Shown here one piece after another: positions 8,893-16,874 of a DNA stretch of 64,000 nt (position 1 is its first letter; every line of letters begins with the position of its first letter). Below the pieces are notes generated by a model, which searched no databases, was not told the DNA's origin, and saw only the letters and a list, made by a program, of their open reading frames with translations. A program made the position numbers and the translations under genes. This DNA is from a virus. The DNA lies in IMG/VR virus record IMGVR_UViG_3300018877_000004, positions 1 through 64,000 of that record; one strand, 5' to 3'.

Positions 8893-9093
8893 TTACTCGC
8901 GGTAGTCGTTGTAAATCTCCAGTTCTGGCAGTCTATCTTCGCCAGGTTTAGACGGCTTAATGATGACCTCGATCGAGCCACTTGGAAAGTGAGGCTCCTG
9001 TTTTAGACACCAATTCAAAAGATCGTCTAAAGACAAAAGTTCTATCTCTTCCTGGGTATCCCACGACCACGTTTTATAAGCAATGAATTTCAC
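8893..9093 (-). CDS. hypothetical protein (66 aa)
   Basis: The frame MKFIAYKTWSWDTQEEIELL reads as a compact soluble protein. A plus-strand frame crossing the region is low-complexity and basic, so the minus frame is preferred. No family recognised. Confidence 0.6.
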   Translation of the reverse strand: MKFIAYKTWSWDTQEEIELLSLDDLLNWCLKQEPHFPSGSIEVIIKPSKPGEDRLPELEIYNDYRE

Positions 9094-9175
9094 AGCAATC
9101 GCTCCTAATCGAATTTATACAAACGCCAACTACAGCGATCGCGTCCTTCTGGTGGTCGATTGGGTTTCTCTTGGT

Positions 9176-9727
9176 CTATCCAGCATTTGCTTGCTCGTCA
9201 GGCATGTAAGCCAAAAACTCACCTGGCTGAGCGTCGTATGTCTTGCAAATTTTCGCCACAGTGCTTTTTTGCTCAGGATAGGCAGTCCTTTCGGTCAAAA
9301 GCTTCCGCGCCGTTTGGATAGACAATCCCGTGTCTTTGTGAAATCTATAAGCGGTAAATACGCCCTTTTTAGCCAAAAACACATCCAATGTGTTAACCAA
9401 TCCGCTCAAACCGTCAATCGGTTGGATGGGGGCTGCTTGCCCGTTCAGCACAGGCTGAAAATAAGCGATCAAAGCTTCTTCAATTTGCCAAAGCAAGTCA
9501 ACGTCGCACGATAAGTAAGCAATTCGGATGCCGCCTAAGACCTTCAACTGATTAAAACGATGATGTTGACTCCACCTTTGCCGCAAATTAATCGATTGTC
9601 CAATGTACTGCACAACCCCAGCAGCATCGATCGCAAAGTAAATGCTTGGATGCTCAGGCAGCAAGCGGTGATCAGGCAAGGGGACAAAAGGCAGCGCCAA
9701 CGGGTCAATGTTTTTGACTTCAATCAT
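9176..9727 (-). CDS. GIY-YIG nuclease-like domain fused to an HTH-like domain
   Basis: The N-terminal half contains the GIY-YIG core: SIYFAIDAAGVVQYIGQSINLRQRW at about residues 28-55 in overlapping pieces (IYF as the first motif, YIG as the second, then a conserved arginine), and a glutamate in a helix (WQIEEALIAYF). The C-terminal third looks like a Cro-type HTH (LSIQTARKLLTERTAY, then KICKTYDAQPGEFL). It follows an XRE regulator with overlapping stop and start codons. It could be a site-directed nuclease or a regulator that kept the nuclease fold. Confidence 0.75.
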   Translation of the reverse strand: MIEVKNIDPLALPFVPLPDHRLLPEHPSIYFAIDAAGVVQYIGQSINLRQRWSQHHRFNQLKVLGGIRIAYLSCDVDLLWQIEEALIAYFQPVLNGQAAPIQPIDGLSGLVNTLDVFLAKKGVFTAYRFHKDTGLSIQTARKLLTERTAYPEQKSTVAKICKTYDAQPGEFLAYMPDEQANAG

Positions 9728-9957
9728 TACTCTTCAGCCTCAATTTTGAACAGTTCGCGGATGTCCACATCAAGTTCTTCACAAACTCTCAAAGCGCGAA
9801 CGATCGCCCCAAGGTTTCTGCCGTTTTCCCAGTTTTGGATTGTTGTTTTGGTTAAGCCAGAGCGTTTGGCTAAATCATCTTGGCTCAAACCCTTGCTCCG
9901 TCTGAATTCCGCAAGTTTAGATGTCACTTTAATTTCCTCACTATCACGCTTCGACAT
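9727..9957 (-). CDS. XRE-family HTH regulator (76 aa)
   Basis: A classic Cro/CI HTH is visible: KLAEFRRSKGLSQDDLAKRS, then GLTKTTIQNWENGRN, followed by RALRVCEELDVDIRELF. The ATG giving MSKRDSEE is preferred over an upstream start. It is divergent from the 10110 gene and co-transcribed with the GIY-YIG/HTH fusion; it probably controls both directions. Confidence 0.85.
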   Translation of the reverse strand: MSKRDSEEIKVTSKLAEFRRSKGLSQDDLAKRSGLTKTTIQNWENGRNLGAIVRALRVCEELDVDIRELFKIEAEE

Positions 9958-10109
9958 AATTAGCTTAACCCAAAACACTTGGCTACGTCAACTTGACAAG
10001 GCTAAGCAGATTTGGTTGAATGGTAATTGTAAGGGCGATCGAATTCCCGCCAAGAAACACCGATCGCCCTACAAGTCCCAACTACTTAGCCAAGGAACTT
10101 TAGCTAATT
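9958..10109. promoter_or_regulatory. divergent regulatory region with inverted repeat
   Basis: A 10-bp inverted repeat, AGGGCGATCG (10032-10041) with CGATCGCCCT (10061-10070), lies between the HTH regulator and the rightward gene. It includes HIP1-like cores and could be an operator. A TTGACA near 9998 could be a rightward -35 box, but no good -10 is visible. Confidence 0.35.
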
Positions 10110-10379
10110 ATGGCACTGACAGAACTTGCATTAAACGACTGTCGTCAAGATTCGATCGCAACTCAGCAGCAATACACCCTCGAAGGTCTGCCAGAGCGCA
10201 TCAACCCCAGTTACCAGGCAGAGTGCGAAAACTACTTTGCGATGGGTCGGCTTCACTTTCAGCAGGGATGGTCGCGCAAAGCTCATCTCAAGTTTGCCGC
10301 CAAAGTCCTAATGCCGCAGTGGAACATGCTGTATCGCGAAGGCTATCGCCAAGCCTCGACGCAGCAGGGAGTCGCATAG
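10110..10379 (+). CDS. hypothetical protein (89 aa)
   Basis: A soluble, partly helical protein (CENYFAMGRLHFQQGWSRKA) opens the second rightward unit. Its ATG is well separated from the divergent regulator. No family recognised. Confidence 0.7.
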   Translation: MALTELALNDCRQDSIATQQQYTLEGLPERINPSYQAECENYFAMGRLHFQQGWSRKAHLKFAAKVLMPQWNMLYREGYRQASTQQGVA

Positions 10380-10381
10380 TC

Positions 10382-10597
10382 ATGACCCCTACCTACCTTG
10401 CCTCACTACAATCCCTCTCTTGCCGCAATCCGATCGCCTTCCGTGTGGAGTTCTGGCCGAATCCAGACGATCGCACGGCACAGGTTGCAGACATCCTCAT
10501 GCACAAAGATTCGCCGCTAGAGACAATCCTCGAGGTTTGGCGACAGATTCCCGGCGCGATCGTTCGCAGGGTCGATCGAGTTGGCACACCGTTTTAG
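10382..10597 (+). CDS. hypothetical protein (71 aa)
   Basis: The ATG lies 2 nt after the previous stop, and the protein FRVEFWPNPDDRTAQVADIL reads naturally. A much longer frame upstream of this ATG is antisense to the regulator genes and is not real. Function unknown. Confidence 0.65.
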   Translation: MTPTYLASLQSLSCRNPIAFRVEFWPNPDDRTAQVADILMHKDSPLETILEVWRQIPGAIVRRVDRVGTPF

Positions 10598-10651
10598 TTT
10601 GTGGGCGGTGTTCTGCCGCCCTTCACGACACATTTACTCAAGGGGAAGAGT

Positions 10652-10966
10652 ATGGACTTTTTGATTTTAGTGATTGGTTCGGTTGGGATTATTTCAGTGC
10701 TGCTTGCTGTTGGGGCCTTGCTCAACGGCTGGGCATTGACACTGCTGTGGTCTTGGTTTGTAGTGCCCACCTTTCCCGACTTACCTGTATTGAGCTTGGG
10801 GCAAGCAATCGGACTGGGGATGATCATCAGTTTCTTGACCTATCAATACATCGACGCCGAGCCAAGCAAGGAAGACAACGGTGCTTTTAAGGCAGTGGCG
10901 GCCACCATACTGCGCCCAATCATATATGTGCTGTTTGGCTACATCATTCACTCGATTTTCTTCTAA
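10652..10966 (+). CDS. membrane protein with about three spans (104 aa)
   Basis: The ATG at 10652 follows a good ribosome site (AAGGGGAAGAGT). Hydrophobic segments are visible at the N-terminus (FLILVIGSVGIISVLLAVGA), in the middle (LGQAIGLGMIISFLTY) and at the C-terminus (IIYVLFGYIIHSIFF). Small integral membrane proteins in phage early regions often affect the host envelope; nothing more specific is visible. Confidence 0.75.
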   Translation: MDFLILVIGSVGIISVLLAVGALLNGWALTLLWSWFVVPTFPDLPVLSLGQAIGLGMIISFLTYQYIDAEPSKEDNGAFKAVAATILRPIIYVLFGYIIHSIFF

Positions 10967-11003
10967 CTCGATCGCTCTCCGCATCCTCTCACCACAAAAC
11001 ATT

Positions 11004-11345
11004 ATGCAAGCCAAAGTCTACAGCCTAGATCAGCATCGAAAGTTGCGCGATAGCATCCCACGCCAGCACCGCCCAGCGATCGCACCTCTGCCCCATCATC
11101 AGCGGGGCGATCGAGTGGTAGCCCCGCTGATGATGGGGCAGCTTAGTTTATTCGCGCCACATCCCACAGCGCTAGGACGGGGAACGTTTACTCAGCCAAA
11201 ACAACACCTACATCAAACACAAAAAGGTTCTAACAATGGCTATCTACAGCTTCAACAAAGACATGTTTCCTTCGCTGCTGGCTCAAGATCTCGTCCCTGG
11301 CTACAACTCGATCGGATTTGCAGATCTCTCGTCTGTCGAATCTGA
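11004..11345 (+). CDS. possible basic protein with clamp-binding motif
   Basis: A frame from ATG 11004 reads MQAKVYSLDQHRKLRDS and contains GQLSLF, a match to the sliding-clamp binding consensus. The frame is basic and low in complexity. It contains a 21-bp perfect inverted repeat and runs 110 nt into the well-supported gene at 11236. Either the N-terminal part is real and the end is loosely constrained, or the region is a structured leader. It is listed because of the motif. Confidence 0.4.
   Translation: MQAKVYSLDQHRKLRDSIPRQHRPAIAPLPHHQRGDRVVAPLMMGQLSLFAPHPTALGRGTFTQPKQHLHQTQKGSNNGYLQLQQRHVSFAAGSRSRPWLQLDRICRSLVCRI
11088..11141. repeat. 21-bp perfect inverted repeat
   Basis: The left arm at 11088-11108 (CTGCCCCATCATC, then AGCGGGGC) and the right arm at 11121-11141 are exact reverse complements around a 12-nt loop. 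It would form a very stable hairpin. No T tract follows, so it is not a standard terminator. It lies 95 nt before the SSB-like gene. Confidence 0.85.
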
Positions 11346-12237
11346 GGTTCTGGGTGGGTTCATCGGACTGCTAGGCGATCCGATCGGCAAAGAGCTTGAT
11401 GAGTCAAACGTGCTGCTAGTCAAAGCTGACAACGCAGGCATTGTGACTCAAGTTTATGGTGCTTCTATTTTCAAGGGTGAATCTGGTCTAGTTCTCAAGG
11501 TCGGCAACAATGAATTTCTTGTCAGCCAAGCCAACGGCGGTTTTGAAGTCGGGGCGCTGATCGGTGAGATCGCTTTTTCAGACAAACCAGTTGAAGCCGT
11601 TGTCAAAGATGAGGCAGGCGAAGAACGTCGAATCGATCTCTACCCTGCAACGGTCAACTTCTTGTTTGCTCCTGAAGGCGACGAAGACAACGCCATCGAA
11701 TATCAAGTTCGTTGCTCTTGGGATGCTTCTACAGAGCCGAAGCCTGCTGCAATCAAGGCCAAGATTCGCGCCAACAAAGACATCTCTGATTATTTTCGAG
11801 GTGTTCCAACTGGCACTGGATCGGGTGTTGAGACAGGCAAGATGCAGGACTTGGGAGTAGGCGAATTCGAGGTGATTGAGGCTCGATCGGTCAACACCGA
11901 GCTTTACGGCATTCGCTTCGTCCTCAAGCTGGCAAATGGGCAGGAAGTGTGGAGTCGTGGCAATGCCGACATTCAGCTTAAAGATCGCCACGACTACGGC
12001 CAGCCGTTGCTGCGATCGGGTGTACCAACCTTCTTAATCATCTCTGAAGCAAAACAGCGCAAAGACGGCAAATGGTCTGTTACCTGCACTCTGCGGGAAC
12101 GCAAGGCAATTGATGATGTTGAGCCTGCTAAGCGTCCTGTGAAGTTTCGACTGTCTACAGATGCCAATCCTCCTGCAACTCCTGTTGCTGCTGGTGTTGG
12201 CGCTGGAACTCCCGACTATGACGATATTCCCTTCTAA
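11236..12237 (+). CDS. putative single-stranded DNA-binding protein with SSB-type tail
   Basis: The last residues are PDYDDIPF, matching the acidic C-terminal tail of bacterial SSB that recruits replication and repair enzymes. A flexible Pro/Ala/Gly linker (NPPATPVAAGVGAGT) precedes it, also as in SSB. The 300-residue body is rich in beta strands and may hold OB-like folds, but it is not a standard SSB sequence. It sits just before a Dda-like helicase and a primase-helicase, which supports a role in coating ssDNA at the fork. Confidence 0.7.
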   Translation: MAIYSFNKDMFPSLLAQDLVPGYNSIGFADLSSVESEVLGGFIGLLGDPIGKELDESNVLLVKADNAGIVTQVYGASIFKGESGLVLKVGNNEFLVSQANGGFEVGALIGEIAFSDKPVEAVVKDEAGEERRIDLYPATVNFLFAPEGDEDNAIEYQVRCSWDASTEPKPAAIKAKIRANKDISDYFRGVPTGTGSGVETGKMQDLGVGEFEVIEARSVNTELYGIRFVLKLANGQEVWSRGNADIQLKDRHDYGQPLLRSGVPTFLIISEAKQRKDGKWSVTCTLRERKAIDDVEPAKRPVKFRLSTDANPPATPVAAGVGAGTPDYDDIPF

Positions 12238-12248
12238 CGACTAGGGAC

Positions 12249-12280
12249 GCTCTAGGACGGGTTGCAGCCTGTCCTAGAGC
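12249..12280. other. intergenic hairpin
   Basis: GCTCTAGGAC (12249-12258) pairs with GTCCTAGAGC (12271-12280), and the stem extends inward by up to three more pairs. It starts 12 nt after the SSB-like gene. No T tract is present, so it may be an mRNA 3'-end or processing structure. Confidence 0.55.
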
Positions 12281-12331
12281 TTGGAAAATCGCGCCTATTC
12301 ATGAACACAACCTTCCAAGGTCGATCGAACC

Positions 12332-13951
12332 ATGCAGAACACCGCTCTAGCAAGTGACATATGTACCAGCAGAGTGCATCCGGCAATCGCTGCAGCATTG
12401 CAACATTTAGCAACTGTCTGTGATTACGCCGCCACTCATGATGGCAAAGGTTTTTCAGGGGGCGATGCTGATTTTGGGCATTCACTCGCAAGCCAAGTTG
12501 ACAGACTGACAAAGCAGCAGCAGATTAAAGCGCTGGCAATGCTGCGCAAGTACCAAAACACCCAGCTACAAGCCGCTTCAATTGAACTGCCTACCGATCT
12601 AGAGCTAACGGCTTGGCTGCGCGACCTCAGGCCAGAACCGCCCGTCAAGCCCGATCGATCCATTCCTGAAGTGCTGCCTGGTCTAACTCCCAATGCTCAG
12701 CAATGGCAAGCATTGCAAGAGATGGAAGCATTTTTAGGTAACGACGAAAAACTGTATCTGCTAACTGGCTTCGCGGGCACTGGCAAAACCGCAATGATTC
12801 AGGCAATGGTGCAGCGGTTGCGCGATAAAGGCGACGGTCGATCGATTGTCTTTACTGCGCCTACAAACAAGGCGACCAAAGTCCTCGCAAAAATGGTCGA
12901 TCGCTGGGGTTTGGGCATTGACTGTATGACCTGTTGCAAGCTGCTAGGGCTAAAGCCAGTCCTGGATGAAGTGACAGGAAAACAGCATTTCAAGCCTGAT
13001 TACGACGCAGAGAATCAGGTTGAAAACTACAGCTTGATCGTGATTGACGAAGCTTCGATGGTAGGTGCAGAGCTTTGGTCATTGCTGGTTGAAGCGGTTT
13101 CCTTGCTCTACTGCAAAACCAAGCTGCTGTTTGTGGGTGACGTGGCACAGTTGCCGCCAGTGGGAGAGCGAGAATCGCTTTGCTTCACTGAGATCTATGC
13201 TCAGTCAAATCTGACAGAAGTTGTTCGCTACGGTGGCTCGATCGGAGTGCTGGCAGAAAAGATTCGCAACCGGATCGACTATGTGAAGTTGCCAGAACTT
13301 GAAACAGATGTCAACGAAGATCGCACAGTCGGCATTTTTGTTTCTAGCTTGAGTCAGTGGGAGCAAGTACTGATTCAAGCTTTCAAATCCGATCGCTACA
13401 AGCAAGACCCCGACTACGTTCGAGCGCTGGCTTACACCAACAAACGAGTCAATGCTCTGAACGCCAAGATTCGCGCCGCAATCTATGGTCAGTCTGCGCC
13501 TCGATTTGTGATGGGTGAGCGCTTGATGGCATCCAGTCCGGTCATGATTCGCGAAACAGTCGTGCTAGCAAATTCGGCTGAATGCGAAGTGCTGGAAGTC
13601 AACGAAGGGCGATCGGGCGATTGGAATGTTTGGTTCTTAGGCATCAAGACAGACGAAGGGCGGCACAAGTTAATCGAGGTGCTGCATGGGTCTGATGAGC
13701 GCAAATTTCAAATCAAGCTGAAAGAGCTAGCCGAAGCAAAACGCTGGCGTGAGTATTGGGATCTCAAAAAACTGTTTGCTGACCTGAATTACGCCTACTC
13801 CTGCACGATTCACAAAGCGCAAGGCTCAACTTTTGCCAACGCCTTTGTAGATGTGGCGAACTGCATGGTGAATCAGAACATTCGTGAACGCAATCAGCTT
13901 CTCTATGTTGCGTTTACGAGAGCGTCTGATCGTTTGTTTTTGGGTCAATAG
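12332..13951 (+). CDS. Dda/RecD-like superfamily 1B DNA helicase
   Basis: Walker A reads LTGFAGTGKT at residues ~145-153, Walker B VIDEASM at ~238-244, and motif III GDVAQLPPVG at ~268-277. The C-terminal motifs are TIHKAQGSTF and LYVAFTRASDRLFL. This is the pattern of phage T4 Dda and RecD2, which unwind 5' to 3'. The ~110 residues before the motor are an extra domain. Placed between the SSB-like protein and the primase-helicase, it is probably a replication accessory helicase. Confidence 0.9.
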   Translation: MQNTALASDICTSRVHPAIAAALQHLATVCDYAATHDGKGFSGGDADFGHSLASQVDRLTKQQQIKALAMLRKYQNTQLQAASIELPTDLELTAWLRDLRPEPPVKPDRSIPEVLPGLTPNAQQWQALQEMEAFLGNDEKLYLLTGFAGTGKTAMIQAMVQRLRDKGDGRSIVFTAPTNKATKVLAKMVDRWGLGIDCMTCCKLLGLKPVLDEVTGKQHFKPDYDAENQVENYSLIVIDEASMVGAELWSLLVEAVSLLYCKTKLLFVGDVAQLPPVGERESLCFTEIYAQSNLTEVVRYGGSIGVLAEKIRNRIDYVKLPELETDVNEDRTVGIFVSSLSQWEQVLIQAFKSDRYKQDPDYVRALAYTNKRVNALNAKIRAAIYGQSAPRFVMGERLMASSPVMIRETVVLANSAECEVLEVNEGRSGDWNVWFLGIKTDEGRHKLIEVLHGSDERKFQIKLKELAEAKRWREYWDLKKLFADLNYAYSCTIHKAQGSTFANAFVDVANCMVNQNIRERNQLLYVAFTRASDRLFLGQ

Positions 13952-13980
13952 AACACATTTGAAATTGAGCGGTCGTCACT

Positions 13981-16836
13981 ATGACTCAAGGATATCGAAG
14001 CGGCAAAAATAGCCCCTGTCCAATCTGCGACAGAACCAAAGATTTTGATTGTGCAGTTGATTACACGAAGGAAGGAGTTAAAAAGGTTCGCTGTCACACC
14101 TTCATCGATCGCGATGCTGAGGTCGCTGGATTCATTTATCGAGGTGCAACAGACTGCGGCACATGGGGCCTGTATTTTGAAGCGACCGATCGCGATAAGA
14201 AGGAGGTTCGATCGCGTTCTAGAACTGAGTATATCTACACTGCACCCAATGAAAGCGGCGATCAAGTTCCAGTTGTCAAAGTCACCCGCAGTGATGACGG
14301 CGGCGGCAAGAAGAGTGTCTTTCAGTCGAGTCTTGTTGGCGGTGAGTGGAAGAACACGCTAACCGCAGGCACTTATCCACACATCCATCTGTATCGCATC
14401 TTTGACCCCATCAACCAACGCGCCAAAGCTGAGGGAAGCCCGATCGTCATTGTCGAAGGTGAAGGCAAAGCCGATTTGCTGCTCTCAATGGGCATTGCTG
14501 CCACAACTTCGATCGGCGGTGCAGGCAAATGGCAGCGATACGGACATCAGAACTACCTACGAGATCTTGAAGGTGCAGAGATTGTCTTGTGTCCCGATCG
14601 CGACCTTCCCGGCGTCAAACATATGCGGGAAATTGCAGCAGAGACAGGCGCAACAAAGTGGATCTACTCCTATCCTGACTCGCCATTGTGGGCAAAGCTG
14701 CCAGAAAAAGGCGGGGTTGATATTGCCGACTGGGTGGCAGATTACAGGCTGAGTGCAGAACAGATTCTAGGGGCGATCGAGCTTGAACGGAAAACCGAGG
14801 CGCAGAAGGATAGCGCTGAAGTTAATGCTGCTGTTGACGATCAGCCGACGCTGCCACCTGAGCTTGATCCTGCCGACGAGGTGACGATCAGCACGATTGA
14901 CAATCACATCTATTGCCGACTCTTTGGAGCGGGTCGAGGCGATTACATCACAGTCAACGATACGTTCTACTGCTACACACAGCGCGGCTACTGGGTTAGA
15001 CAAGACGATCGCAAGGTTTATAAGCTAATTGGACATCAGTGCCGCAAAGCCTACAAAGTGCGGCGCGATGCGAAAGGCTTGGCTCGTGAGGTTACTTACC
15101 CATTTGCCAAAGATGGCTCGATGAAATCGGCGTTCAATTTCAGCCGTAGCCTGCTCGATCACACGTCAGACTTGCCCTACAACAACCACTTGATGTGTTT
15201 TCAGAATGGTGTGGTAGACGCAAGAACGGGAGAATTGCAGCCACACGATCGGGCGCATTTTTTGACTAGTGCCATTACCACTTCCTACGTTAAGGGCGCA
15301 CAGTGTCCAGAGGTATTCCGATCGTTTGTTGCCTCAGCGTTTGGTGAGGACTTGCTAGAGGTTATTCAGGCTGTAACCTCAATGCTGCTTGATCCGACCG
15401 CCCATTATGGTCGTTTCATTCACCTGCTAGGTCAATCTGGCAGCGGCAAAGGAACGATGCTGAGATTGTGGCTCGAAATGTTCGGGACTGAAAACACCCG
15501 ATCGATCAACTCATTTTCTGAGCTTGAAACGGCTGAAGGTAGACATCATCACCTAACTGGAGTGCGTGTCTGCGCTCTGCCTGATGTTGGCGGCTTCATG
15601 AAAGGCTTAAAAGCTTTTTATGAGCTTGTGGATAACGGCCCGATGTCAGGCAGGGCGTTGTATTCACCGAATGCTTACCAGGCACAGTGGTACACCCGTT
15701 TTATTGTCGCCTCGGTTGATCACTTGCAGATTGAGAACTCTGGCGACGGATGGGATCGGCGTGTCATTTTGCTGCCAACCAAGCCGCGATCGGGTGCAAT
15801 CAATCCGCGCTTATCAGACGAACTTTCAGCGGTTAAAGGCGAAATTGTTTCGTGGGCGCTGTCAATGTCTCGTGAGCGGCGCGATCGAGTTCTTGCCAGT
15901 CTTGGCATGTATGAGCGCATTGAAACTGCGATGGCTGACGCCAGCATCAGCGGCGATCCGGTTCGTTATTTCGTTGACTTGTGCTTGAGGCCATCTGCTC
16001 CGTCAGAAACAAGCGCTCCGATTCAAAATCACATGCTGCACACCTGGTACGAAGCATTTTGCTTGGTGCATGGCTATCAGCGCATGAGCATGAGCCGCTT
16101 TGTGTCTCATCTCAAAACAATTTTGCCATCGCAATTTCAGCCTCGCAGACGCGCTGTAGTTGCTCATCATCCCGATCGCCCTTGGGTTCCTGCTCATTGG
16201 ATTGGCTTGAAGCCTCTTGCAACAGTGTTTGAGTCAACAGAAGAAGGCATGGTGAGATGTATAAAAGCTGACTGCGTAGAAGGAGGCTTGGCGGCATTCG
16301 TTCACGCCAACAATCAAAACGGTATCACCGTGAACAGTACACAAAGTACAGGGTCAAATTCAGAAGTACACTTTTCACCGTCGCCTGAAACCCTTGCACA
16401 GCAAGAGAGTACACGAAGTACAGGAAGTACAGGGTCTTTTGACTCTGTAGAAAAAAGTTGTGATTTTGAGGTTGTTTTGCTCGATCAGAGGCAAGACAAG
16501 CAAGAAATCATAAATATAAATAGAAATCTCCCAGAGAACCCTGTACATCCTGTACATCCTGTACCCGTAAGCCCAGAGCGGCTTTCAGGCGACAGCAAAA
16601 AGTGTACTTCTGAATTTGACCCTGTACTTTCCCAAAGTGCCTGTACTGTTCGCCATGAACATTTCCAAATTGGCGATCACGTTGGCGTGACGGGTGAGCA
16701 AACGCACGGCGAAATTACCACCTTTTATCCAGACGGACGTGCGTGTGTGGAATGGCTTGCAAATGGCAAGCGTCACACGCAGATACAGCCGATCGATCGT
16801 CTGCATCGATTGAGTAAACAGCAGGCAATTGAATAA
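13981..16836 (+). CDS. primase-helicase (zinc finger, TOPRIM, D5-like helicase)
   Basis: The 951-residue protein has a zinc-finger-like start (CPICDRTK, later RCHT). A TOPRIM fold follows, with VIVEGEGKADLLLSMG near residue 155 and LCPDRDLPG near 203. The hexameric-helicase ATPase has Walker A GQSGSGKGT near residues 484-491, as in D5/phage P4 alpha proteins. A low-complexity linker at ~785-888 (STRSTGSTGS and PVHPVHPVPV) is encoded by a large quasi-palindrome. The last ~50 residues (FQIGDHVGVTG to VEWLANG) look KOW-like. It should prime and unwind at the phage origin. Confidence 0.87.
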   Translation: MTQGYRSGKNSPCPICDRTKDFDCAVDYTKEGVKKVRCHTFIDRDAEVAGFIYRGATDCGTWGLYFEATDRDKKEVRSRSRTEYIYTAPNESGDQVPVVKVTRSDDGGGKKSVFQSSLVGGEWKNTLTAGTYPHIHLYRIFDPINQRAKAEGSPIVIVEGEGKADLLLSMGIAATTSIGGAGKWQRYGHQNYLRDLEGAEIVLCPDRDLPGVKHMREIAAETGATKWIYSYPDSPLWAKLPEKGGVDIADWVADYRLSAEQILGAIELERKTEAQKDSAEVNAAVDDQPTLPPELDPADEVTISTIDNHIYCRLFGAGRGDYITVNDTFYCYTQRGYWVRQDDRKVYKLIGHQCRKAYKVRRDAKGLAREVTYPFAKDGSMKSAFNFSRSLLDHTSDLPYNNHLMCFQNGVVDARTGELQPHDRAHFLTSAITTSYVKGAQCPEVFRSFVASAFGEDLLEVIQAVTSMLLDPTAHYGRFIHLLGQSGSGKGTMLRLWLEMFGTENTRSINSFSELETAEGRHHHLTGVRVCALPDVGGFMKGLKAFYELVDNGPMSGRALYSPNAYQAQWYTRFIVASVDHLQIENSGDGWDRRVILLPTKPRSGAINPRLSDELSAVKGEIVSWALSMSRERRDRVLASLGMYERIETAMADASISGDPVRYFVDLCLRPSAPSETSAPIQNHMLHTWYEAFCLVHGYQRMSMSRFVSHLKTILPSQFQPRRRAVVAHHPDRPWVPAHWIGLKPLATVFESTEEGMVRCIKADCVEGGLAAFVHANNQNGITVNSTQSTGSNSEVHFSPSPETLAQQESTRSTGSTGSFDSVEKSCDFEVVLLDQRQDKQEIININRNLPENPVHPVHPVPVSPERLSGDSKKCTSEFDPVLSQSACTVRHEHFQIGDHVGVTGEQTHGEITTFYPDGRACVEWLANGKRHTQIQPIDRLHRLSKQQAIE
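16337..16646. repeat. ~300-bp quasi-palindrome with GTAC iterons, candidate replication origin
   Basis: Twelve GTAC tetramers occur, at 16337, 16346, 16366, 16409, 16418, 16427, 16543, 16552, 16561, 16604, 16624 and 16643. Arms pair in register about position 16486.5: a perfect 33-bp block (16343-16375 with 16598-16630), an 11-bp block (16380-16390 with 16583-16593) and a 27-bp block with 24 matches (16409-16435 with 16538-16564). Three triplets or pairs are spaced exactly 9 bp. The centre is AT-rich (ATAAATATAAATAG near 16510). Iterons inside the initiator gene recall the lambda origin inside gene O. Confidence 0.7.
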
Positions 16837-16874
16837 TTGATTCGAGAATGTCAACCAAACAAGAGGACAACATC

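Noticed and set aside
8701-9006. 101-aa plus-strand frame
   Set aside because: Composition is basic and irregular, and it overlaps the more natural minus-strand protein at 8893-9093.
9560-10597. 345-aa plus-strand frame
   Set aside because: It is antisense to the GIY-YIG/HTH and XRE genes and has basic, low-complexity sequence; only its last 72 codons (from 10382) are kept as a gene.
16337-16646. CRISPR-like array
   Set aside because: GTAC units are short, lack constant-length spacers and are arranged as a mirror image inside a coding frame.
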